Below are positions 1 through 8,232 of a stretch of DNA of 64,000 bases, piece after piece. The stretch covers positions 28,865 through 92,864 of the forward strand of contig JAJYLY010000009.1 in the NCBI GenBank assembly GCA_021787435.1. The letters are read 5' to 3'. The notes below the pieces were generated by a model. That model made no database searches, had not been told where the DNA came from, and was given only the letters and a program-made list of their open reading frames with translations. How positions within the stretch are numbered: the first letter of the stretch is position 1; the number at the start of each line of letters is the position of its first letter. The position numbers and the translations under genes are program-made. This stretch comes from Pseudomonadota bacterium. GTDB taxonomy: Bacteria > Pseudomonadota > Gammaproteobacteria > Burkholderiales > Gallionellaceae.

Positions 1-2
1 CA

Positions 3-1481
3 AAAGAGATGCCCGAGAGTTGTGATGTGCCGTTTGATGCGGCCATTTCGGCTGGCGTGATCAGCGAGAAGGACATCTGGCAGCGGCAGCGTTTAGCCTT
101 GGAGGCGGGCAATGTGACACTTGCCAAATCGCTTGCCGCAAGGTTGTCCGGAAGATTGGCAATTTCAGCAGTCGCGCTGGACCGTGCGATGAATAACCCG
201 GGCCGTTATCTTGAGCGGGCGCCTGTCAAAAGCGAAGGGCAGAGGAGGATTGCGCTGTTTGCCTTGCTGCGATTGGCCAAACAGTCACCGGATATGGCAA
301 TGGCGCGGTGGGAAGAAATCAAAGCAAGTTTTCCGGAAAATGAACGTTTCTATTTTTTTGGCTGGCTGGCCTATGAAGCAGCGCGCAAGCACGATGCACG
401 TGCGCTGCAGTGGTATGCCGAGGCGGGTGATGCACCGCTCAATGATCAGCAGCAAGCCTGGCGGGTTCGCGCAGCGCTTAGGGTAGAGGATTGGGGCAGT
501 GTACTGTCAGGGATAGAGGCCATGGCAAGCTCGCAGCAGAACGAAGCAACGTGGCGCTACTGGAAGGCGCGCGCATTGCAGGCGCTTGGCCGTCATATCG
601 ATGCATTGGAAATTTTTGTGCCCTTGAGCGCGGAACACACCTTTTATGGTGAATTGGCGCGCGAGGAAATTAGCAGCACGCCGGTGCTGAGCGTCGCGCA
701 GCCCACTTTCCAGCCGGACAAGAGGGCGCTGGAAGACATGGAAAGACTGCCAGGAGTGCAGCGTGCGATTGCGCTTTATCGCATGGATATGCGCACCGAT
801 GCGTTGCGTGAATGGAATTGGACGATACGTAATTTTAACGATCAACAATTGCTGGTCGCGGCTGAATTGGCGCGCCGTAATGAGATGTACGACAGGGCAA
901 TCAATACGGCCGATAAGACCGTAATGGTGCACGATTTCAACCTTCGTTATCTCGCGCCTTATCGCTCAGTCATGCGTCAACATATCCAGGAAAATGGCCT
1001 AGAAGAGGCATGGGTCTATGGCCTGATGCGCCAGGAAAGCCGCTTTGTGACTTCGGCCAGGTCGGGTGTGGGTGCGACAGGGTTGATGCAGATCATGCCG
1101 ACGACTGCGCACTGGATTGCCAGAAAACTGGGGCTGAAAGATTATCGTACCGAGCTTTTGCAGCAACTGGATACCAATTTGCTTCTGGGCATGTATTACA
1201 TGAAAAACATGTTGGTGTCATTGGATGGCAGTCCGGTTTTGGCTTCAGCAGCATACAATGCGGGACCGGGCCGGGCACGCCGCTGGCGTGCAGATGCACC
1301 CATGGAAGGCGCGATTTATATCGAAACCATACCATTCGATGAAACACGTGATTACGTGAAGAAGGTGATGAGCAATACTATGTATTATGCGCAAGAATTC
1401 GGTGCTCCTCAGCGCAGTTTGAAAAAGCGTCTTGGCATCATCGGAGCGAATGCGGCGGGCGACAGGAGCGGTCTTGAGTAG
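3..1481 (+). CDS. slt: Soluble lytic murein transglycosylase, 5'-truncated by window edge
   Basis: The reading frame is open to the left edge, so the true start lies outside; the first in-window ATG (position 9) is probably internal. The product is a periplasmic lytic transglycosylase that cleaves peptidoglycan between MurNAc and GlcNAc to give anhydro ends. The first two thirds is an alpha-helical superhelical (Slt70 U/L type) region. The C-terminus carries the goose-lysozyme-like SLT domain: RQESRF with the catalytic Glu, then GATGLMQIMPTTA, then AAYNAGPGRARRWR. The stop codon overlaps the TTG start proposed for cca, which suggests co-transcription. The family call is firm; the start is unknown. 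Confidence 0.93.
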   Translation, partial: KEMPESCDVPFDAAISAGVISEKDIWQRQRLALEAGNVTLAKSLAARLSGRLAISAVALDRAMNNPGRYLERAPVKSEGQRRIALFALLRLAKQSPDMAMARWEEIKASFPENERFYFFGWLAYEAARKHDARALQWYAEAGDAPLNDQQQAWRVRAALRVEDWGSVLSGIEAMASSQQNEATWRYWKARALQALGRHIDALEIFVPLSAEHTFYGELAREEISSTPVLSVAQPTFQPDKRALEDMERLPGVQRAIALYRMDMRTDALREWNWTIRNFNDQQLLVAAELARRNEMYDRAINTADKTVMVHDFNLRYLAPYRSVMRQHIQENGLEEAWVYGLMRQESRFVTSARSGVGATGLMQIMPTTAHWIARKLGLKDYRTELLQQLDTNLLLGMYYMKNMLVSLDGSPVLASAAYNAGPGRARRWRADAPMEGAIYIETIPFDETRDYVKKVMSNTMYYAQEFGAPQRSLKKRLGIIGANAAGDRSGLE

Positions 1482-2709
1482 CGATGCAAAAATCTATTGT
1501 GTGGGCGGTGCAGTAAGGGACCGTTTGCTGGGATTGCAGGTTACGGATCACGACTGGGTCGTGGTTGGCAGCACTGCAGAGGAGATGCTGAAACAGGGGT
1601 TCTTGCCGGTAGGCAAGGATTTCCCGGTATTTTTGCATCCAAAAACGCATGAGGAATATGCGCTGGCGCGCACCGAGCGCAAGACAGCCGCTGGCTACAA
1701 GGGGTTCGTGGTACACGCATCGCCCGATGTGACGCTGGAGCAGGATTTGTTGCGCCGGGACTTTACGATCAACGCGATCGCTGAAGATGTGGCGGGAAAT
1801 CTGATCGATCCTTATCGCGGCATGGATGATCTGCGTGACGGTATTCTGCGTCATGTGAGTCCGGCATTCAAAGAGGATCCAGTGCGCATATTGAGGGCTG
1901 CAAGATTTGTGGCGCGTTTCGGTTTCAGCATTGCACCGGAAACCCTGACGCTGATGCGCGATATGGTGGACAACGGTGAAGTGGACGCGCTGGTGCCCGA
2001 ACGTGTCTGGCAGGAACTTTCGCGCGGACTGATGGAGAAGAAACCCTCGAGTTTTTTCGAAACGTTGCGCAACTGCGGTGCCTTGAAGAAAATTCTGCCC
2101 GAAGTGGACGCGTTGTTCGGTGTCCCGCAGCCTGAGAAATATCATCCGGAAATCGACTGTGGCATACATACCATGCTGGTGGTGGATGATGCAGCAAGAA
2201 GCGATTATCCTCTGGAAGTGCGTTTTGCCGCACTGACCCACGATCTGGGCAAGGCAACGACGCCCAAGGATATTTTGCCGCGTCATATAGGGCACGAAAT
2301 GCGCGGGGTCGATCTGGTCAAAAAAATGGCAGAGCGTGTCCGCGCAAGCGGTGAATGCCGCGACCTGGCTTTGCTTGCGGCGCGCTATCACGGCGATATT
2401 CACCGCGCCCAAGAACTGCGCAGCGATACGATTGCCGGACTGTTTCAGTCCACGGACGCATGGCGGCGACCTGCGCGATTTGAGGCGCTGTTGCAGGCAT
2501 GCGCTGCTGACGCGCGCGGACGCATTGGGCATGAGCAGGATGATTATCCCCAGGCTGCTTATTTGCTGCATTTGCTGTCGGCCGCACGCGCAGTGGATGC
2601 GGGCGAAATTTCGCGCTCATGTCAAGATAGCTGTACAATCGCTAGCGCTGTGCAAAAAGCGCGCATCAGCGCAATTGAAAGTGAACAGAAAAGGATGAGC
2701 AATGCGTAA
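1474..2709 (+). CDS. cca: CCA-adding tRNA nucleotidyltransferase
   Basis: Adds or repairs the 3'-CCA end of tRNAs from CTP and ATP. The N-terminal class II nucleotidyltransferase signature KIYCVGGAVRDRLLG is followed by the RRDFTINAIA motif, and an HD-type motif (ALTHDLGKATTP) occurs in the C-terminal half, as in the gammaproteobacterial long form. I chose the TTG at 1474 because AGGAG lies 5 bases upstream and the protein then begins just before KIYCVGGAVRD, as in characterised homologues. This gives 411 residues, close to the usual ~410. An in-frame ATG at 1432 would add 14 residues with no homology. The start overlaps the transglycosylase stop by 8 bases and the end overlaps the EF-hand gene by 8 bases. 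Confidence 0.93.
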   Translation: MSSDAKIYCVGGAVRDRLLGLQVTDHDWVVVGSTAEEMLKQGFLPVGKDFPVFLHPKTHEEYALARTERKTAAGYKGFVVHASPDVTLEQDLLRRDFTINAIAEDVAGNLIDPYRGMDDLRDGILRHVSPAFKEDPVRILRAARFVARFGFSIAPETLTLMRDMVDNGEVDALVPERVWQELSRGLMEKKPSSFFETLRNCGALKKILPEVDALFGVPQPEKYHPEIDCGIHTMLVVDDAARSDYPLEVRFAALTHDLGKATTPKDILPRHIGHEMRGVDLVKKMAERVRASGECRDLALLAARYHGDIHRAQELRSDTIAGLFQSTDAWRRPARFEALLQACAADARGRIGHEQDDYPQAAYLLHLLSAARAVDAGEISRSCQDSCTIASAVQKARISAIESEQKRMSNA

Positions 2710-3187
2710 GTGGATATGGGTGGTTTTTGGGTTTGTGCTGCCATGCGCGGCGATGGCAGCAGGCCAGGGTGTCATCACCAAGCAGGAAAGGGATGCCAAG
2801 ATCGATCAGGCGTTCAACGCGCTAGATACGGACAAGTCGGGCAGTTTGTCGCGCGCAGAAATAGAACAAAATGCCCCCGCCTTGGCGGGCAGCTATGATC
2901 AGATCGATGCGAATCATGACGGGATGATTTCCAAGAAAGAGTTCAAGGATGCCATTTTGGCTGCTGCGAAAAGACAGCGTGAATTCATCGATAAGCTGGC
3001 TCGGGCCGACAAGGACAAAAATGGCATGTTGTCGCGCGAGGAAGCGAAGGCTTTGCCAAACCTCAGCGCAAATTTTGATGAGATAGATGCCAATCACGAT
3101 GGGCAACTGACGTTGAAGGAAATATCTGATTACATACGCACGCATGCCAACAAGGCCGTGGTGAAAAAATCGCATGCAACCCCTTAA
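2702..3187 (+). CDS. Exported EF-hand calcium-binding protein
   Basis: 161 residues. A Sec signal peptide (MRKWIWVVFGFVLPCAAMA, cleavage after AMA) is followed by four EF-hand-like loops in two pairs: DTDKSGSLSRAE, DANHDGMISKKE, DKDKNGMLSREE and DANHDGQLTLKE. All four keep the alternating Asp/Asn ligands and the position-12 Glu, so calcium binding is likely in the periplasm. The C-terminus is basic. The start overlaps the 3' end of cca by 8 bases, so the two are probably translationally coupled; the stop overlaps the convergent methyltransferase gene by 4 bases. A specific role cannot be assigned. Confidence 0.85.
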   Translation: MRKWIWVVFGFVLPCAAMAAGQGVITKQERDAKIDQAFNALDTDKSGSLSRAEIEQNAPALAGSYDQIDANHDGMISKKEFKDAILAAAKRQREFIDKLARADKDKNGMLSREEAKALPNLSANFDEIDANHDGQLTLKEISDYIRTHANKAVVKKSHATP

Positions 3188-4344
3188 AGCAGACGCGTCA
3201 AGTCTCCGCAGGAAAATCCGGATAACGGTGTGGTCAGTTTTTTGCTCAACGCGAGCACTTTGAAGAGTTCGCCCATTTCCGCAGGGCTAGTGAGTTTCTG
3301 CAGCTGTGCTGAAAGCGGCAGATAGACTTTGAGGTCTTCTGGCGATATGTCGCTAAGCAATTCTGTGATGCGGTTGTTGATCAGGAAGAATGCCTGATTG
3401 GTATAGCCTGCCACTTCCAGCCCGGCATCGATGCCGCTTTCGGCGATGTCGGTGAAATTGACATGCGCAGTGATGTCCTGCAGGCCTGGGAGATAGAATG
3501 GGTCATCGTGCGCGTGATGGCGATAGTGGCACATCAGTGTGCCTGTTGCGCGTTGCGGGTGATAAAACTCGCGTGTGCCAAAACCGTAATCGATAAATAG
3601 CATTGCACCTTGCGTCAAGCAACATGCAAGGCTGCTGACGAGTCCACGGGCCGCAAGGCAAATTTCGCTGGCATAGTCGCCATCGACGTTGATTTTTTGG
3701 GCGGCTTGCAGCAAGGTTTTGTCGCTGATTTCGTGTTCCTGCCAGACAAATCCAGATTCATCCTGTGCAACACCCCATTCACTTATCTGTTTGTTCAGCC
3801 AGTGTACGCGGTGTACCGGTAGTGCATCAAGCACTTCGTTGGCAACGATGGCGCCGCTGAAATGTTCGGGCAGTTTGTCCAGCCAGTGTATGCGATGGAA
3901 TAAGTGCGGCAACTGCTGCAAAAACAGATTCTTCTGGCGCTCACGAAGATCGGCGCTGACTTCCAGAATGCTGTAGCTGTCTGGCAGGCAACCTAGGCTT
4001 TCCATTTCCTGCAGCATGTCGGAGGCAAGTTTTCCGCTGCCTGCGCCCAGTTCCAGGATGTGCGGTGCGCTGGCCGAGATGATTTCCGCCATTTGATTTG
4101 CCAGAGTGCGCCCGAATAGCGGCGAGAGTTCGGGTGCCGTGATGAAATCGCCCGCTTCGCCAAGTTTATGCGTGCCTGTGGTGTAGTAGCCAAGGCCCGG
4201 CGCATACAAAGCCATCTCCATATAGCGCGCGAACGAAATCCAGCCCCCGCTGGCGGCGATCTCGTCGCGGATATGCTGAACCATGCCGTCGCTATGTTGC
4301 ATTGCTTCGGGGCTGGGGGCGGGCAGTGGGGCAGTGTCAGGCAT
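3184..4344 (-). CDS. SAM-dependent methyltransferase of the MidA/NDUFAF7 (COG1565) family
   Basis: 386 residues. The N-terminus has the family signature: ISFARYMEMALYAPGLGYYT followed by a GDFITAPELSPLFG segment. The SAM-binding glycine motif is ILELGAGSGKLA, with a downstream acidic strand end in YSILEVSADL. Eukaryotic NDUFAF7 methylates an arginine of complex I; the bacterial substrate is not known. The gene is divergent from the SDR gene (about 45 bases between start codons, so they share a promoter region) and converges on the EF-hand gene with a 4-base overlap. Length and motifs fit the family with no interruption. Confidence 0.88.
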   Translation of the reverse strand: MPDTAPLPAPSPEAMQHSDGMVQHIRDEIAASGGWISFARYMEMALYAPGLGYYTTGTHKLGEAGDFITAPELSPLFGRTLANQMAEIISASAPHILELGAGSGKLASDMLQEMESLGCLPDSYSILEVSADLRERQKNLFLQQLPHLFHRIHWLDKLPEHFSGAIVANEVLDALPVHRVHWLNKQISEWGVAQDESGFVWQEHEISDKTLLQAAQKINVDGDYASEICLAARGLVSSLACCLTQGAMLFIDYGFGTREFYHPQRATGTLMCHYRHHAHDDPFYLPGLQDITAHVNFTDIAESGIDAGLEVAGYTNQAFFLINNRITELLSDISPEDLKVYLPLSAQLQKLTSPAEMGELFKVLALSKKLTTPLSGFSCGDLTRLL

Positions 4345-4389
4345 GTCGGGTATAATTCACTAAAGTGGTCAAGTTTAATGGAGGATTCG

Positions 4390-5130
4390 GTGCCAGGCAA
4401 AGTAATATTAGTCACAGGAGGCGGCAGACGGGTGGGTGCTACAATTTGTCGTCGGCTGCATGCGGCGGGCGCTGACATTGCACTGCATTACCGCAGTTCC
4501 TCGGACGAGGCGCTGGCTTTGCAGCAAGAGCTTAATGACAGGCGCGAGGGGAGCGTTGCGGTATTTGCGGCCGACCTGCTCGACCTGGATGCCTTGCCTA
4601 GGCTGATCGAACAAGTTATGGCGCGTTTCGGCAGACTGGATGGTCTGGTCAACAATGCATCGAGTTTTTATCCGACACCTCTGGCGGAGGTCAATGAGGA
4701 TCACTGGCATGATCTTCTCGGCACCAATTTGCGCGCGCCGCTGTTTCTTGCCCAGGCTGCAGCTGATGAACTGCGCCGTCGTCATGGTTGCATCGTCAAT
4801 ATCGTGGACATCCATGCTGAGCGACCGATGCAGGGTCATCTGCTCTACAGCGTGGCCAAGGCCGGGCTGGTCGCATTGACGCGCGCGCTGGCTCATGAGA
4901 TGGCGCCGCAGGTGCGCGTGAATGCGGTAGCGCCTGGCGTGATCCTCTGGCCGGAGGGGGAAGGCTGGGCGGATAATGATGAGCGGCGCAAGATTGTTGC
5001 GCACACCTTGCTTAAGCGCGAAGGCGAGCCCGACGATATTGCGAAAACCGTTGTCTTTCTCGTTCAGGACGCGCCTTATATCACCGGCCAGGTCATTGCA
5101 GTGGATGGCGGAAGAAGCATCAACCTTTAA
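4390..5130 (+). CDS. Pteridine-reductase-like short-chain dehydrogenase
   Basis: 246 residues, cytoplasmic NAD(P)H-dependent SDR. The cofactor motif reads TGGGRRVGATI; the TGxxRRxG form with Arg is typical of pteridine reductases (FolM/PTR1) rather than fatty-acid FabG. NNAS, the active-site YSVAK and the C-terminal TGQVIAVDGGRSI follow. The GTG at 4390 has GGAGG a few bases upstream; an ATG at 4378 is the alternative and would add four residues. The likely role is reduction of dihydropterins or dihydrobiopterin-like substrates (family inference). The gene is followed after 12 bases by ttcA and is probably co-transcribed with it. Confidence 0.85.
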   Translation: MPGKVILVTGGGRRVGATICRRLHAAGADIALHYRSSSDEALALQQELNDRREGSVAVFAADLLDLDALPRLIEQVMARFGRLDGLVNNASSFYPTPLAEVNEDHWHDLLGTNLRAPLFLAQAAADELRRRHGCIVNIVDIHAERPMQGHLLYSVAKAGLVALTRALAHEMAPQVRVNAVAPGVILWPEGEGWADNDERRKIVAHTLLKREGEPDDIAKTVVFLVQDAPYITGQVIAVDGGRSINL

Positions 5131-5142
5131 TCCGGAATTTTT

Positions 5143-5991
5143 ATGAACGCAATCGTGCAACCCGTCCATTTCGACCATTCTGGTAATTTCAATAAACTCA
5201 AGGGCCGGCTGGAACATTTGGTGGGCAAGGCCATCTTTGATTTCAACATGATAGAGGATGGCGATACCGTGATGGTTTGCCTGTCAGGCGGCAAGGATTC
5301 CTATACCCTGCTGGATATCCTGCTTACCTTGCGTAAACGAGCACCTATCGATTTTCGTCTCATTGCGATGAATCTGGATCAGAAACAACCAGGTTTCCCT
5401 GCCGAGGTTCTGCCCAATTATCTGATGCGGCTGGGGGTGGAATATCACATCGAGACACAGGATACTTATTCGATCGTCAAGGAAAAAATCCCCGAGGGTA
5501 AGACGACCTGTTCTCTGTGTTCGCGTTTGCGGCGCGGCATCATATACAAAGTGGCGGGCGAATTGGGCGCGAACAAGATCGCGCTGGGGCATCATCGCGA
5601 TGACATGATAGAGACGCTGTTTCTGAATCTGTTTTTCGCTGGAAGGTTGAAGGCCATGCCTCCCAAGCTCGTCACTGACAAAGGAGATCATATTGTGATC
5701 CGCCCTTTGGCATACTGCGTAGAAAAGGACATCGCGCGTTATGCGCGCGGAATGGAATTTCCTATCATCCCATGCAACCTGTGCGGTTCGCAGGAAAATC
5801 TGCAACGGCAAAGCATCAAGGAGATGCTAAGCGGCTGGGAGAGGCAATACCCCGGACGCAGTCAGACCATATTTACCGCGATGCAGAATGTTGTGCCTTC
5901 ACATCTGCTGGATGGCAGGCAGTTCGATTTCAAAAACATGTTTCCCGGGCAGAACGTCGCGGAAGGCGATGTTGCGTTTGACGAGGCATAA
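5143..5991 (+). CDS. ttcA: tRNA 2-thiocytidine(32) synthetase TtcA
   Basis: 282 residues. Thiolates C32 of certain tRNAs using ATP and an iron-sulfur cluster. The PP-loop ATP pyrophosphatase motif is [13 protein letters not shown]. The family CxxC pairs are present as [12 protein letters not shown] and [24 protein letters not shown] is the second conserved PP-loop block. Length is near the usual range for the family. It lies 12 bases after the SDR gene. Downstream is an AT-rich spacer containing the probable promoter of the cytochrome gene. Confidence 0.95.
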   Translation: MNAIVQPVHFDHSGNFNKLKGRLEHLVGKAIFDFNMIEDGDTVMVCLSGGKDSYTLLDILLTLRKRAPIDFRLIAMNLDQKQPGFPAEVLPNYLMRLGVEYHIETQDTYSIVKEKIPEGKTTCSLCSRLRRGIIYKVAGELGANKIALGHHRDDMIETLFLNLFFAGRLKAMPPKLVTDKGDHIVIRPLAYCVEKDIARYARGMEFPIIPCNLCGSQENLQRQSIKEMLSGWERQYPGRSQTIFTAMQNVVPSHLLDGRQFDFKNMFPGQNVAEGDVAFDEA

Positions 5992-6034
5992 CAATGTTTC
6001 TGTAATCATATTAGGTTATTAAGGGGTAATTTTT

Positions 6035-6040
6035 TATAAT
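6035..6040 (+). promoter_or_regulatory. Possible -10 hexamer upstream of the pentaheme cytochrome gene
   Basis: TATAAT in an AT-rich stretch, about 115 bases upstream of the cytochrome start. No convincing -35 was found at 16-18 bases; the nearest candidate is TTAGGT. If used, it gives a leader of roughly 100 nt containing the hairpin at 6093-6109. Confidence 0.3.
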
Positions 6041-6092
6041 TACATGCTTATGTACGGATTGCCATTTTTAGCTTAACATTGAAAATTAAATT

Positions 6093-6109
6093 GGAGGGCT
6101 ATACCCTCC
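6093..6109 (+). terminator. GGAGGG/CCCTCC hairpin with pyrimidine-rich tail before the cytochrome gene
   Basis: A six-base-pair perfect stem (GGAGGG, loop CTATA, CCCTCC) is followed by TTCTCTTTT. It may be a weak terminator for the SDR-ttcA unit or a leader hairpin of the cytochrome mRNA. It is 44 bases upstream of the chosen ATG and contains GGAGG, which the stem would sequester. Confidence 0.4.
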
Positions 6110-6152
6110 TTCTCTTTTGAGTGCAGGTTTCGTTTTAAAAGTGGAGAAGCAG

Positions 6153-8177
6153 ATGGCGTTTGGATTGAGGCTGCTGGGCTGGGTTGGCATGGTATTGCCG
6201 GCTATTTTATTGAATCCGGCATATGCCGTTACTCAGGATGAACTGGTAAAACAAGGCGCCTACCTTGCACATCTAGGCGATTGCGTAGCATGCCATACTG
6301 CCAAGGGCGGCAAGACCATGGCAGGCGGGCTGGAATTAAAAACGCCCTTCGGTGTTGTTTATTCCACTAATATCACGCCGGATGTCAAAACCGGAATTGG
6401 CGGCTATAGCTTCGAGCAATTCGATCGCGCCATGCGCAAGGGAGTTGCCGATGACGGCCATAATCTCTATCCCGCCATGCCTTATCCTTCGTTTGCCAAG
6501 ACTTCAGCTGACGACATGCGCGCGCTGTATGCCTACATGATGCATGGCGTTGAGCCGGTTAGCCAGCCAAATAAAGAGAATAAGATGATGTGGCCGTTCA
6601 GCATGCGTTTTGGGCTGAAAATCTGGAACATGGTGTTTCTTGACGACTCGCCCTTCAAGGCTGATCAGCAGAAGTCTGCTCAATGGAACCGCGGTGCTTA
6701 CATCGTCCAGGGGTTGGGCCATTGCGGTTCATGCCATACGCCGCGCGGCATAGGCTTCCAGGAAAAGACCATGAGCCAGGATGGCGCCGATGGCAAATAC
6801 TTCCTGACAGGTGCGACGGTTGAAGCATGGCATGCAGTCAATCTGCGCAATCAATGGTCGGCACCTGAGCTGGCCAGATTCCTGAAGACCGGTTTCAACA
6901 GCCATGCAACGGCTTATGGCACGATGACCGAAGTGGTACATTTCAGCACCCAGAATTTCAGCGACAGCGATCTGTCTGCGATGGGGGAATACATCAGCAC
7001 CCTGCCGCCCAATTCGGAATCCGGTATCCTCAAGCCGAAGGGCGCAAAACTTGCGCAGGATGACGAGCTATTCAAGACCCGAGGCGGTCTAGGCTATGTG
7101 CAGTTCTGTTCGACCTGCCACCAGCTGGATGGCAGGGGGATGCAAAAACTCTTCCCGCCTCTGGCTGACAATTCATCAGTGCAGTCTAAGGATCCGACCT
7201 CCGTGATTCATGTGGTGTTGAGCGGCTGGATGTCGCCTGAAACGCAGTCGGCAAAACGCGCATTTGGCATGCCAAGTTACAGCAGTTTGACTGACAAGGA
7301 GTTGGCAGAGATTGTGACTTTCGTGCGAACCAAGTGGGGCAATCAGGGAAGTCCTGTGACCGCTGATGAGATCAAGAAAATGCGCAGCGAGATTGCGCTG
7401 AAGCCGACAGAGCCGTCGAAGTTTGTGGTGCCGCGTTTTGCTGACATGTTAAATAGCCCGAATGCCGATCAGCTGATCTACGGCATGCGGCTGATGGCGC
7501 AGACGAAGCTTATGGTGCCCGACAATGTGGGCGATGTCCTGAATTGCAACAGCTGCCATCTGGTGGGTGGGACCGTGGCTCATGCCGCGCCCTATGTCGG
7601 GATTTCGGCCTTGTTCCCTTCCTATGCGCCGCGTGCCGGCAAGGTGATCGACTTCAAGGAGCGAGTCAATGGCTGTATGAGACGCTCCATGAACGGAAAG
7701 CCGCTGGCCAAGGATTCCAAGGAAATGCTCGCAATGATTGCATACATGGACAACATGAAGGGCAATGCCAAGCCGGATCAACCCATACCGGGGCGCGGCG
7801 TGGGCAAGATCAGCCACAGCATTATTCCGAACCTGGAGAATGGCAAGCAGGTCTACAAGGATCAGTGTGCGGTCTGTCATGGCGACAACGGAGAGGGGAT
7901 GAAACGCGCGGACGGCAGTTTCGTGTTCCCGCCGCTGTGGGGTGAACAGTCTTTCAATATCGGCGCCGGAATTGCGAAGACCTATACTGCCGCAGCCTTT
8001 GTGAAGAGCAACATGCCGATGGCTAATACGTTGACCTTCCAGCTGGGGCAGGGCGGTTTGACCGATCAGCAGTCAGTCGATGTCGCGGCCTATTTTACGC
8101 ACATGCCTCGTCCAGACTTTCCGGACAAGGTCAAGGATTGGCCGAACGGCGGCAAACCGGACGACTCGCGATATTGA
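6153..8177 (+). CDS. Pentaheme c-type cytochrome: triheme dehydrogenase-type module fused to a TsdA-like diheme module
   Basis: 674 residues with a Sec signal peptide (about 1-25, ending NPAYA), so periplasmic. Five CxxCH sites are visible: CVACH (44-48), CGSCH (191-195), CSTCH (319-323), CNSCH (465-469) and CAVCH (572-576). The first three domains resemble the triheme cytochrome subunit of membrane alcohol/gluconate dehydrogenases, with distal-Met regions such as YPAMPYPSF and FGMPSYSSL. The last two resemble thiosulfate dehydrogenase TsdA: FPSYAPRAGKVIDFKERVN, then Cys508 in NGCMRRSMNGKPL. That position matches the Cys that ligates the catalytic heme in TsdA. ATG 6153 is preceded by GGAG at 6 bases; a TTG at 6117 is an unlikely alternative. 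Thiosulfate/tetrathionate chemistry is inference. No dehydrogenase partner gene is adjacent. Confidence 0.85.
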   Translation: MAFGLRLLGWVGMVLPAILLNPAYAVTQDELVKQGAYLAHLGDCVACHTAKGGKTMAGGLELKTPFGVVYSTNITPDVKTGIGGYSFEQFDRAMRKGVADDGHNLYPAMPYPSFAKTSADDMRALYAYMMHGVEPVSQPNKENKMMWPFSMRFGLKIWNMVFLDDSPFKADQQKSAQWNRGAYIVQGLGHCGSCHTPRGIGFQEKTMSQDGADGKYFLTGATVEAWHAVNLRNQWSAPELARFLKTGFNSHATAYGTMTEVVHFSTQNFSDSDLSAMGEYISTLPPNSESGILKPKGAKLAQDDELFKTRGGLGYVQFCSTCHQLDGRGMQKLFPPLADNSSVQSKDPTSVIHVVLSGWMSPETQSAKRAFGMPSYSSLTDKELAEIVTFVRTKWGNQGSPVTADEIKKMRSEIALKPTEPSKFVVPRFADMLNSPNADQLIYGMRLMAQTKLMVPDNVGDVLNCNSCHLVGGTVAHAAPYVGISALFPSYAPRAGKVIDFKERVNGCMRRSMNGKPLAKDSKEMLAMIAYMDNMKGNAKPDQPIPGRGVGKISHSIIPNLENGKQVYKDQCAVCHGDNGEGMKRADGSFVFPPLWGEQSFNIGAGIAKTYTAAAFVKSNMPMANTLTFQLGQGGLTDQQSVDVAAYFTHMPRPDFPDKVKDWPNGGKPDDSRY

Positions 8178-8232
8178 TGATTCATGCAGGCGGAGTTTGA
8201 ATTTCAGGTTTAATTAATACAAGGAGATGTTT

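Noticed and set aside
1438..2571. 377-codon open frame opposite cca
   Set aside because: Antisense shadow; cca has all conserved motifs.
8227..8229. ATG just before the SBP start
   Set aside because: It directly abuts the AAGGAG ribosome site, so the ATG at 8233 is the workable start.
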